A DNA stretch of 5,096 nt from the NCBI GenBank assembly GCA_019418545.1, contig DYBQ01000045.1, forward strand, positions 1 to 5,096, written 5' to 3'. Position numbers and translations under genes: made by a program. The DNA comes from Clostridiales bacterium (lineage in GTDB: Bacteria > Bacillota > Clostridia > Oscillospirales > Acutalibacteraceae). Of the stretch, positions 1 to 5,096 are shown one piece after another. Position 1 is the stretch's first letter. Each line of letters begins with the position of its first letter. The notes below the pieces were generated by a model, which saw nothing but the letters and a program-made list of their open reading frames with translations, was not told the DNA's origin and ran no database searches.

Positions 1-579
1 GTGCTGACATGCCCGGGAATTTCCCACCAGCACGCCTTTCGCTACCAGCAAATCGGAAACCGCAAACACCAGCGCGCCCACAGCCGCCGTCCAATACCGG
101 CTCCCCACCGTAAAGGGCAGCACCAGCGCCAGCGAAGCCATGGCCATTAACACTGCCGGATACAGCAAAAACGGGAGCAGTTTTTTCCCCAGCGTGGGGA
201 TAATCTTCCGATACAAAAAGGCAGTGATTCCATACAGCGCAGCCCACACAAGGACACTGTACCAAACCGGCTCTCCCTGCTGTAAAATCCACACAATAAA
301 CAGCACATGAGCCGCACCAAAGGCCGCCATTCCCGAAACAAAATGGATTTCCAGCACACAGTCTGCCGCACAGCAGGCGGCAAGCCCCCAAAACAGCAGA
401 GACTCCCAAGGGCTTTTTCCACCCATCACCAGCCCTGCCCCGCACAGCAGCACCATCATGCCGCTGGCAAACGACTTCCAAAACAGGGAAACCGCTTTCT
501 TTCCCCTGTATTGAAAGGTAAAATACAGCACAGTCCCAAGCGCCATCAGCGGGACACAGCACAAACTCCATTGAGCCAT
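1..579 (-). CDS. YhhN/TMEM86-family membrane protein, probable lysoplasmalogenase (C-terminus cut by window edge)
   Basis: The frame is open for 193 codons from an ATG at 579 to the window edge, so the C-terminus is missing, probably by a few tens of residues since family members are usually about 200-230 aa. The visible protein is almost entirely hydrophobic helices separated by short loops. Two family-like blocks stand out: an Asp-containing helix (D73) followed by F-x-x-G and an AAHVLFIV segment around H91, and a late GALVFAVSDLLVAKGVL block with D176. These resemble the conserved acidic helices of YhhN/TMEM86 proteins. Characterised members cleave the vinyl-ether bond of lysoplasmalogens in the membrane, and plasmalogens occur in many anaerobic clostridia, so the role would fit; this is inferred from family resemblance. 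The start is fixed by AAAGGAGG eight bases upstream. The gene lies 83 nt downstream of the lipoprotein gene and has its own likely promoter. Confidence 0.78.
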   Translation of the reverse strand, partial: MAQWSLCCVPLMALGTVLYFTFQYRGKKAVSLFWKSFASGMMVLLCGAGLVMGGKSPWESLLFWGLAACCAADCVLEIHFVSGMAAFGAAHVLFIVWILQQGEPVWYSVLVWAALYGITAFLYRKIIPTLGKKLLPFLLYPAVLMAMASLALVLPFTVGSRYWTAAVGALVFAVSDLLVAKGVLVGNSRACQH

Positions 580-587
580 AGGATACG

Positions 588-595
588 CCTCCTTT
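588..595 (-). promoter_or_regulatory. Strong ribosome binding site of the YhhN-family gene
   Basis: The minus strand reads AAAGGAGG, a near-complete anti-16S match, eight bases before the ATG at 579. It decides the start codon and predicts efficient translation independent of the upstream genes. Confidence 0.85.
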
Positions 596-616
596 GTTGT
601 TTGGTTTTCCAATCAC

Positions 617-622
617 AGTATA
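617..622 (-). promoter_or_regulatory. Extended -10 promoter element for the YhhN-family gene
   Basis: The minus strand reads TGG followed by TATACT, a five-of-six match to TATAAT with the TGn extended -10 motif. The expected transcription start is near 610, giving a leader of about 30 nt with the ribosome binding site well placed in it. No good -35 box sits 16-18 bp upstream, which is compatible with an extended -10 promoter. The element is intergenic, between the stop of the lipoprotein gene and the ATG at 579. Its activity is inferred from sequence alone. Confidence 0.5.
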
Positions 623-662
623 CCATAGGAAGCGCGCAGCATAATTCCGTCGGCGAATGACT

Positions 663-1073
663 TTAGGTTTTCCCAATCTGATAATGCTTTGTGCTGTCCA
701 AGCGGCAGTCCGTCACCTGCCACTGCTGTAAAAAGGTCTTTTCCATATACAGGCGCCATCGGTTATGGCCAATTTCCATTACCAGCTGCGCCTCTCCTTT
801 TTTGAGCGAAAACAAATACACCATGTCTGTGTAACACTCTAAAAAATGAATGTTTCCGCTGCCATCCTGGTGATTGGAGAGGAACCCCCTCTCCCACACG
901 AATTCTTCTGCGGCCTCATAGATTTCCTCCATACCATATCCCGAAGCAGCAGCAGTCTGTTCCCGGTGCAAAATTTTCCCTGCTTGCTGCATTCCAATTT
1001 TTTCCGACAAAACAGGCATGCAGCCTGTCATCAAAAACAGCATCAGCAGGCTCAGACACAAAACCCGTTTCAT
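663..1073 (-). CDS. Small predicted lipoprotein of unknown function, last gene of the transporter operon
   Basis: This 136-aa protein starts MKRVLCLSLL, a short basic N-terminus and hydrophobic core ending in M-T-G-C, so Cys18 is the likely lipidated residue. The Met at the -3 position of the lipobox is not the commonest choice. The mature part is about 118 residues, mixed alpha/beta in appearance, with an acidic stretch (MEEIYEAAEEFVWERGF, about 48-64), then strand-like segments (NIHFLECYTDMVYLFSL, and AQLVMEIGHNRWRLYM), and cysteines at 80 and 123. I do not recognise a named domain. Its ATG overlaps the permease stop in an ATGA four-base overlap, with GGTGGGG (1084-1090) as a modest ribosome binding site, so translation is probably coupled to the permease. 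It would sit on the outer face of the membrane next to the permease's large outer domain. An accessory, substrate-capturing or immunity-type role is inference only. Confidence 0.8.
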   Translation of the reverse strand: MKRVLCLSLLMLFLMTGCMPVLSEKIGMQQAGKILHREQTAAASGYGMEEIYEAAEEFVWERGFLSNHQDGSGNIHFLECYTDMVYLFSLKKGEAQLVMEIGHNRWRLYMEKTFLQQWQVTDCRLDSTKHYQIGKT

Positions 1074-3064
1074 TGTGTGATTTCCCCACCATACTTCTCC
1101 ATCAGCTGCTGCAAATAGGCATAAGTTTCTTCCATCTCAGGAGCAATTGTCAACTGCGGGGAACCATACGTATAGAGCTGTCGTACCCATTTGCCCTCAT
1201 ATTCTGGAGCCAGCTCATACCATGGGCTATCCTTGGTCAGCTTAAATTCCCGGCTGGCGTCTATCTCCAAATACAAGCATTTCTCAGTGTCATATTGATA
1301 AAACGCATCTCCCCGCTGTACATCCTTCTGCAAAAGCTGCAGCAGCTTTTCTGTCTCTTCCAGAGTGGGCTGTACCTGAACTTCGTTTCCTTCCATATAG
1401 ATATCGCTATACTCACTATATTCGCTGTATTTGGAACTGTATTCGAAGCTGTTTTCCAAATTCCCCACAGGTATATTGGACGTGATTCGCAGGCTGGAAA
1501 CACTTTGAGCATCCAGGACATAGGGCAAGGTTTGAGATTTCCATTCATCGCTGGAAGCAAGCTTTTCCCAGAGAGGCTTTATTTGGGAATCCTGACTATT
1601 AGAATTGGTAATAATTGTGCGGCTTACCGTCCCGGAATTGGTTTCGTACGTAAAGCGGGCAGAGCTTCCGCTTATCATAAAGGAATAGAAGGGACTGCCT
1701 TCGGGCTTTCTGGTACTTATCAGATATTTTTGAATTTCCTGTATGGTGGCGATATTGCCGGCATCTTCAAAAGTCACACTGTCCCGGGTTGCAATCACCT
1801 TGCTGTATGTGTCACCCGACCACAACTCAATGGGGGTCTGTTCCACCGACCAATCAAAACTCAGCTGAGAGCCCCAATCAGAGCTGTAACCCATATGAAC
1901 AGAAGCTGACTTTACTCCGCTGGGCATCCAGGTATCATACCCAAAAAATCCGGTAGCCCCGCACAAATATAAGAGTACGATGCAGAGCACCATGGCACCA
2001 TAGGAAGGCAGCGTGCGTACAAACCGCTTGAGCCCACGGGAATACAGGGCTTCGGTAACGGCATGCGCCATAATGGAGAAGAAAAAGAATCCAAAAAAGA
2101 AAGCAGCCTGATTGCTGTTGACCAGATAAAAAATCATACCGGCCAGCAAGCCCACACCTGCTGAACAGAGGAACCGCAGGAGAATTTTCGGCACCGGAAA
2201 AGCAAGCTCACTTTCGGCGCTCTCACTTTTGCGGCGGGTATACAGCCACAGGGAAGCTCCCAGCATAAGAAGGAACAGGAACACCCACCATCCCCAGAAA
2301 GCGCCTGGGATATCTCCCGGATAATCATATCCAAACAAGGCATCCACAAAATCACCGGCAAAAAGCATTCCAATCACCATGGCTGGGAAAGGAGCCAGCG
2401 CTGTTATCAGCGTCAGGGAATAATTCCCGCTGAATCCGGGCAGCAGCCAGGAACCCAGCAGCATAATCATCAGGATGACCAAGGGATAAAAAATGTTGGT
2501 AAGCACAATGGAAATCACCATATCCATCGTTGTGCCGCTGCAAACAGCCATGAGCATACAGAAGGTGAAACATACCATAGAAAAAAACATTTGGCTGCCA
2601 AAAATTCTAAAATACTCTGTAACCAGCAGCCCTATCTCACCGGCTCCCAACATCATAGCCGAAAGAATCATGAGTATCACATCTGCCAGCAAAGGCAGCA
2701 GCAGTGCCGTCAGAGATGCACTCCAGGCAGCTACCAGCATGGGCGTCCGGCGTGCCGGCATGGCATGATACAAATCCACACTGCGCTTATTGTGCATATA
2801 TCCCAGCCGCTGGATGGCAAATACCAGCGTAAAAATCATGGTAATAGGAAGGCTCAGCCCACCGCTGACGGCCGCCATACTGCGAATTTCGGTACTGCTT
2901 AGCGGAGTATTGGACACACTTCCCGCCAAAAACAGAAGCACCGGCCCTGCCAGCAAAAGCAGCCCAAAATACAGCAGGCTCAGTCCCCGGCTTCTTCTCA
3001 GATTCCAGCCATACAGAGCTTTCCATTCCCGAATGGGCTCATGAAAGGATGTTGTCGATGTCAT
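1070..3064 (-). CDS. ABC-2 type transporter permease with large C-terminal, probably extracellular domain
   Basis: This 664-aa membrane subunit partners the ATPase encoded just upstream. About ten hydrophobic segments lie roughly at residues 28-48, 66-86, 110-138, 154-175, 181-208, 217-236, 255-276, 294-315, 320-341 and 354-373. The loop near 87-109, with NKRSVDLYHAMPARR, and the YTRRKSESAESELAF stretch after segment 7 resemble motifs of Firmicute drug or peptide exporter permeases. Residues about 374-664 are hydrophilic and carry an EYS-type tandem repeat (541-553). Positive charges after the ninth segment (SRGLKRFVR) place the loop before the last helix inside, so the C-terminal domain is predicted outside. 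The chosen ATG at 3064 has GGAGG nine bases upstream; an in-frame ATG at 3085 has no suitably spaced site. The gene overlaps the ATPase gene by 26 nt and the lipoprotein gene by 4 nt. The substrate is unknown; export of, or defence against, a cell-wall-active compound is inferred from context. Confidence 0.88.
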   Translation of the reverse strand: MTSTTSFHEPIREWKALYGWNLRRSRGLSLLYFGLLLLAGPVLLFLAGSVSNTPLSSTEIRSMAAVSGGLSLPITMIFTLVFAIQRLGYMHNKRSVDLYHAMPARRTPMLVAAWSASLTALLLPLLADVILMILSAMMLGAGEIGLLVTEYFRIFGSQMFFSMVCFTFCMLMAVCSGTTMDMVISIVLTNIFYPLVILMIMLLGSWLLPGFSGNYSLTLITALAPFPAMVIGMLFAGDFVDALFGYDYPGDIPGAFWGWWVFLFLLMLGASLWLYTRRKSESAESELAFPVPKILLRFLCSAGVGLLAGMIFYLVNSNQAAFFFGFFFFSIMAHAVTEALYSRGLKRFVRTLPSYGAMVLCIVLLYLCGATGFFGYDTWMPSGVKSASVHMGYSSDWGSQLSFDWSVEQTPIELWSGDTYSKVIATRDSVTFEDAGNIATIQEIQKYLISTRKPEGSPFYSFMISGSSARFTYETNSGTVSRTIITNSNSQDSQIKPLWEKLASSDEWKSQTLPYVLDAQSVSSLRITSNIPVGNLENSFEYSSKYSEYSEYSDIYMEGNEVQVQPTLEETEKLLQLLQKDVQRGDAFYQYDTEKCLYLEIDASREFKLTKDSPWYELAPEYEGKWVRQLYTYGSPQLTIAPEMEETYAYLQQLMEKYGGEITQ
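1406..1444 (-). repeat. Tyr-Ser tripeptide tandem repeat inside the permease C-terminal domain
   Basis: The codons specify EYS-S-KYS-EYS-EYS (residues 541-553 of the permease). The underlying DNA is an imperfect 9-bp tandem array of the form (A/G)A(A/G)-TA(C/T)-AG(C/T). The synonymous third positions differ between units, so the DNA repeat has drifted while the peptide pattern is kept. It lies in the hydrophilic domain and may be a flexible linker. Confidence 0.7.
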
Positions 3065-3938
3065 AACCAGCCGCCTCCATTTCACTGATAAATACTTCCT
3101 CCAATGTTAAGGGCAGGGATTCGCAGAATACCGGGCTCCACTTTTCCAGCTCCTTGAGGATTTCTTCCTCTTCTCCCCGCACGACCATGTTCACCAGCGA
3201 GCCGCGGGTATCCCACCGCACAATATCCAGCCCGGAGAATTGCTCCTTTTCCGGCATATGGGGGAACACCGCCTGAATTTTGTGAATCCCCAGCCGCAAA
3301 TCGTCCAGTTCCTGCTCCATAAGCACGCCGCCCCGGTGTAAAAATCCCACATGGTCACACACGTCCTCCAGCTCCCGAAGGTTGTGAGAGGCAATAATAA
3401 CGGTCATACTTCTGAGAGAAACCTCTTCGGCCAACAGCTTTTTCAAAAGCTGCCGCACCACCGGGTCCAAACCATCAAAAATTTCGTCCAGCAGCAAAAA
3501 GTCGGGCTCTGTGGCCAGTGCCAAAATCAGCGCGGCCTGCCGCTGCATACCCTTTGAAAAATTTTGAAGCCTTCCGCTGGCATCCAAGCCAAATGTGCGG
3601 CACAGAGACTGATACTTTTCTTCATTCCACCGTATATACACCCGCCGGTAGAGGAGTGCCATTTCCTGCAAAGTGGCCCGGGGCAGAAAATAGGGATAAT
3701 CCGGCACAAAGAAAATCCGGTTTTTCAGGCCGCTGTTTTCATAGGGTGACTGTCCATCCATCGAAATCGTGCCGCCGTCAGGCCGGTATACACCTGCAAT
3801 GGTTCGCAGCAGGGTTGATTTTCCCGCCCCGTTAGAGCCAACCAGCCCGAACACCGAGCCTTCTTCCACCTGTAATGTAATGCCGTCCAGCGCGGCTTTG
3901 CTGCCAAAACGCTTTACCAGCTGTTCAATTGCAATCAT
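3039..3938 (-). CDS. ABC transporter ATP-binding protein (YtrB/CcmA-like exporter ATPase)
   Basis: This 299-aa cytoplasmic ATPase energises the neighbouring permease. Visible motifs in order are Walker A GSNGAGKST (34-42), signature FSKGMQ (127-132) in place of the classical LSGGQ, Walker B FLLLDE (147-152) with catalytic Glu152, D-loop GLDP (156-159) and switch His185 in IIASHN. The Q-loop position in FFVPDYPYF carries Asp80 rather than Gln, a variation seen among exporter ATPases of this kind. A C-terminal extension of about 80 residues ends in LTLEEVFISEM-x-x-x-GYD, the usual tail of ABC-2 exporter ATPases. The start at 3938 is preferred over an in-frame ATG at 4001 because AAAGGTGGGG (3944-3953) directly precedes it and the protein then begins at the normal family N-terminus; the longer form would run into the regulator gene. 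It begins 16 nt after the regulator stop and overlaps the permease start by 26 nt. Confidence 0.95.
   Translation of the reverse strand: MIAIEQLVKRFGSKAALDGITLQVEEGSVFGLVGSNGAGKSTLLRTIAGVYRPDGGTISMDGQSPYENSGLKNRIFFVPDYPYFLPRATLQEMALLYRRVYIRWNEEKYQSLCRTFGLDASGRLQNFSKGMQRQAALILALATEPDFLLLDEIFDGLDPVVRQLLKKLLAEEVSLRSMTVIIASHNLRELEDVCDHVGFLHRGGVLMEQELDDLRLGIHKIQAVFPHMPEKEQFSGLDIVRWDTRGSLVNMVVRGEEEEILKELEKWSPVFCESLPLTLEEVFISEMEAAGYDIDNILS
3074..3078 (-). promoter_or_regulatory. Ribosome binding site that sets the permease start
   Basis: The minus strand reads GGAGG, nine bases before the ATG at 3064. It lies inside the end of the ATPase coding sequence, and it would be within the coding sequence if the alternative ATG at 3085 were used. 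It therefore favours the shorter, 664-aa permease. Confidence 0.8.
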
Positions 3939-3948
3939 GGAATCCCCA

Positions 3949-3958
3949 CCTTTCTCAA
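3949..3958 (-). promoter_or_regulatory. ATPase ribosome binding region overlapping the regulator stop codon
   Basis: The minus strand reads TTGAGAAAGG followed by TGGGG, so the regulator's TGA stop is immediately followed by the ATPase ribosome binding site. The same ten bases, TTGAGAAAGG, precede the regulator's own start at 4355-4364. This arrangement favours coupled translation of regulator and ATPase. Confidence 0.6.
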
Positions 3959-4344
3959 AGCCCTTGATGATTTTTTCGTTTTTGTGCCCCCTGCCGGGCA
4001 CAGCTCACAATCTCCTCTTCCGAAAGCCCACATTCCGCCGCGTTTTGTGCGGCCGCTACCAAAGCCTCCCGGGCACTTTTTTGCTGCCGCAGCAGGGCAT
4101 TGTCCCCCGATGCGATAAAGGAGCCCTTTCCCGGATAGGACACAATCACGCCGTCCCTTTCCAGCATCCGATAGGCCTTCTGCACCGTGTTCACATTGAC
4201 CCCCAGCTCCTGGGCAACGCTTCGAACGGAAGGAAGCTGTTCATTTTCGGCAAAGACGCCCAGTGCAATCATTTTGACCACCGACTGATACAGCTGTTCA
4301 TAGATAGGCTGTCTTCCTGCGGGATTGAGGGTAAAAAGGCTCAT
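3955..4344 (-). CDS. YtrA-subfamily GntR transcriptional repressor
   Basis: This 129-aa regulator has a winged helix-turn-helix at about residues 12-78: PIYEQLYQSVVKMI, then LPSVRSVAQELGVNVNTVQKAYRMLE as the recognition unit, then the wing DGVIVSYPGKGSFIA. Only about 50 residues follow, too few for an FadR, HutC or MocR effector domain, which is the hallmark of the short YtrA subfamily. Such proteins dimerise through the C-terminal helices and usually repress their own ABC-transporter operon. The start at 4344 is chosen because AAAGGCGG lies ten bases upstream (4355-4359 for the AAAGG core); an in-frame ATG at 4401 would begin upstream of the inferred transcription start. It is the first gene of the operon, and its promoter carries two inverted repeats matching the expected operator layout, so autorepression is likely. 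The inducing signal cannot be read from the sequence. Confidence 0.92.
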   Translation of the reverse strand: MSLFTLNPAGRQPIYEQLYQSVVKMIALGVFAENEQLPSVRSVAQELGVNVNTVQKAYRMLERDGVIVSYPGKGSFIASGDNALLRQQKSAREALVAAAQNAAECGLSEEEIVSCARQGAQKRKNHQGL

Positions 4345-4362
4345 GGTTTCACCGCCTTTCTC

Positions 4363-4389
4363 AAGTGTATGATGTGTATTAGTACAGTT
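4363..4389. promoter_or_regulatory. Second YtrA-type operator, over the transcription start
   Basis: On the plus strand this is AAGTGTA, 13 bases, then TACAGTT. The arms are an inverted repeat with one mismatch in seven. It covers the inferred transcription start (about 4385) and the first part of the leader. Its centre (4376) is 41 bp from the centre of the upstream operator, close to four helical turns. Confidence 0.65.
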
Positions 4390-4391
4390 AG

Positions 4392-4420
4392 AGTGTACCA
4401 CACAACTGTATGAATGTCAA
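4392..4420 (-). promoter_or_regulatory. Promoter of the regulator-transporter operon
   Basis: On the minus strand the -35 box is a perfect TTGACA (4415-4420). It is followed by an exact 17-bp spacer ending in TGG and a -10 box TACACT (4392-4397, four of six), with TGn making it an extended -10. Transcription should start near 4385, leaving a leader of about 40 nt before the ATG at 4344. It is the strongest promoter visible in the window and drives the regulator, ATPase, permease and lipoprotein genes. Confidence 0.85.
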
Positions 4421-4430
4421 TAGTACAGTT
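4404..4430. promoter_or_regulatory. First YtrA-type operator, spanning the -35 box
   Basis: On the plus strand this is AACTGTA, 13 bases, then TACAGTT, a perfect 7-bp inverted repeat. The -35 hexamer (4415-4420) sits in the spacer, so bound repressor would block RNA polymerase. From memory, the Bacillus subtilis YtrA site is AGTGTA-13 bp-TACACT; the spacing here is identical and the arms differ at one base each. That this operon's own regulator binds here is inference from position and layout. Confidence 0.75.
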
Positions 4431-4435
4431 ATGAC

Positions 4436-4477
4436 AAAAAAGAAAACGGCTCCGGCTGTCAGGCCGAAACCGTTTTC
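4436..4477 (-). terminator. Intrinsic terminator of the right-edge gene
   Basis: The minus-strand RNA forms a 15-bp stem between 4463-4477 and 4442-4456, including G-U wobbles, closed by a 6-nt loop (4457-4462). It is followed at once by six U residues (4441-4436). The wobbles are C-A mismatches in the plus-strand reading, and that strand lacks a T-tract, so it works in the minus direction only. It ends the transcript of the gene whose stop is at 4518 and insulates the operon promoter, whose operator begins five bases further on. Confidence 0.88.
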
Positions 4478-4498
4478 GATTGTCTATGATTCTTCATT

Positions 4499-4519
4499 CT
4501 GCCGCAAGGGCAGTTTTTT
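4499..4519 (+). terminator. Possible weak plus-strand terminator facing the right-edge gene
   Basis: The plus strand has CTGCC, a five-base loop GCAAG, then GGCAG followed directly by six T residues (4514-4519). The stem is only 5 bp, so the signal is weak and could be chance. It overlaps the stop codon of the minus-strand gene and would only act on antisense transcripts. Confidence 0.35.
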
Positions 4520-5096
4520 ATTGAGGCATCCACCCCAATTCCGGTGAACAGAAGGCGCCGTATCGATACAACTCCCGGTCAATGAATTCTATCCAAGCCT
4601 TTTCCGGGCTATATGGATTCCTGTATTTGTAAAAATTATTTACCAGGCAGAATTCTCTTGCAACCGCTTCCAGCTGCTTCGATTTGACGTAATACCAGGG
4701 CTGTCCATAACGGCTCATCATCCCGTACTTGAATTCCTCTTTATAAAAAGGCTGCCCATATCTCCAGCCCTTTTCATAGTCCGGCCAGCATTGCATCCCA
4801 TAGCCAACCGTAGGAAATTCGGGGTCGTCACTTGGAAGAACATACACAGTGGTTCCTTTTTCCAGCGTTACCGCAGGGGTTTTGTCTGTTTTGGCTGTGT
4901 AATACTCTACATCGCAGGGCAGGACGATTGCACTTGTGTAATCGTGAGCTATAGGAGCAATAGTCATGACTGTGAACAGTTCTTCCACATAGGGGGAGAA
5001 ATCCATTTCCGAAAGGGGAACCTTTTGCGAATAAGGCTCGCCTTTTCCGTTATCCTGAAAGTTCTTTTCCAGTTCCGCATGAGCATCCCGACAGCC
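4518..5096 (-). CDS. Unrecognised Tyr/Trp-rich protein, possibly secreted with an SH3-like region (N-terminus cut by window edge)
   Basis: The frame is open from the right edge to a TAA at 4518, giving 192 residues. An internal ATG at 5006 (residue 31) is available but has no good ribosome binding site, and the reading frame continues unbroken upstream, so the gene very likely starts outside the window. I recognise no family. Residues about 76-142 (VTLEKGTTVYVL, GWRYGQP, WYYVKSKQL) have the alternating strand and turn pattern of a bacterial SH3-like domain, a loose resemblance. The motif RYGQP-(F/W)-Y occurs twice, at 112-118 and 129-135. The C-terminal part (143-192) looks helical, with NNFYKYRNPYSPEKAWIEFIDRELYRYG. 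The first visible residues, GCRDAH, could be the end of a lipobox followed by a mature lipoprotein, but this cannot be tested here. The gene ends at its own terminator and is not part of the transporter operon. Confidence 0.7.
   Translation of the reverse strand, partial: GCRDAHAELEKNFQDNGKGEPYSQKVPLSEMDFSPYVEELFTVMTIAPIAHDYTSAIVLPCDVEYYTAKTDKTPAVTLEKGTTVYVLPSDDPEFPTVGYGMQCWPDYEKGWRYGQPFYKEEFKYGMMSRYGQPWYYVKSKQLEAVAREFCLVNNFYKYRNPYSPEKAWIEFIDRELYRYGAFCSPELGWMPQ

Noticed and set aside
624..645. GC-rich GCGCGC stretch after the lipoprotein gene as a possible terminator.
   Set aside because: It forms no long stem and has no T-tract on the minus strand.
307..660. Plus-strand and other minus-strand open frames over the YhhN-family gene, including one at 147-422 on the minus strand.
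   Set aside because: The frame starting at 579 has the strong ribosome binding site, the YhhN-like motifs and continuous membrane helices; the others are out-of-frame reads of the same DNA.
1073..1909. A 278-codon open frame on the plus strand opposite the permease gene.
   Set aside because: It lies wholly antisense to a well-supported membrane-protein gene, lacks a convincing ribosome binding site, and shows no recognisable motif.
3065..3085. Upstream in-frame ATG of the permease at 3085, adding seven residues.
   Set aside because: There is no ribosome binding site at suitable distance, whereas the ATG at 3064 has GGAGG nine bases upstream.
3939..4001. Longer ATPase beginning at 4001.
   Set aside because: It would overlap the regulator's 3' end and add 21 residues not typical of the family; the ATG at 3938 has a strong site and the normal N-terminus.
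4345..4401. Longer regulator beginning at 4401.
   Set aside because: That ATG lies upstream of the inferred transcription start near 4385, within the promoter, and the ATG at 4344 has a good ribosome binding site and gives the usual YtrA-subfamily length.
3769..4413. A 214-codon open frame on the plus strand.
   Set aside because: It runs antisense across the ATPase start, the whole regulator gene and into the operon promoter, so it is a shadow of those features.

Overview
The window reads as a piece of a low- to mid-GC Gram-positive chromosome, most likely an anaerobic Clostridia-type Firmicute. The evidence is strong Shine-Dalgarno sites of the AAAGGAGG kind, a YtrA-subfamily GntR regulator heading an ABC exporter operon, a Gram-positive-style lipoprotein, and about half G+C by eye. 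All six supported genes are on the minus strand, so transcription runs from the right edge to the left edge. I cannot name the species.

Right part (4518-5096): the C-terminal 192 residues of an unrecognised, aromatic-rich protein, possibly secreted with an SH3-like fold. It ends at a clear intrinsic terminator (4436-4477).

Centre (4430 down to 663): a self-contained regulated transporter operon. A strong sigma-A-type promoter (-35 TTGACA, 17-bp spacer, extended -10 TACACT) is overlaid by two inverted repeats with the arm-13 bp-arm layout of YtrA-type operators. The order is then a 129-aa YtrA-like GntR repressor, a 299-aa ABC ATPase, a 664-aa ABC-2 permease with about ten hydrophobic segments and a roughly 290-residue probably extracellular C-terminal domain, and a 136-aa small lipoprotein. 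The genes are 16 nt apart or overlap (26 nt and 4 nt), so they are very probably co-transcribed and translationally coupled. The layout resembles the Bacillus ytr operon, which responds to cell-wall antibiotics. By inference this is an autorepressed exporter or envelope-stress module, with the substrate unknown.

Left part (1-662): an 83-nt gap holding an extended -10 promoter and a near-perfect ribosome binding site, then a YhhN/TMEM86-family membrane protein (probable lysoplasmalogenase) cut by the left edge. It may be transcribed both from its own promoter and by read-through from the transporter operon, because no terminator is visible between them.

I saw no tRNA, rRNA, CRISPR array, insertion sequence or phage gene. 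The points most worth a second look are the paired operators 41 bp apart, the large unassigned C-terminal domain of the permease with its coupled orphan lipoprotein, and the unrecognised protein at the right edge.
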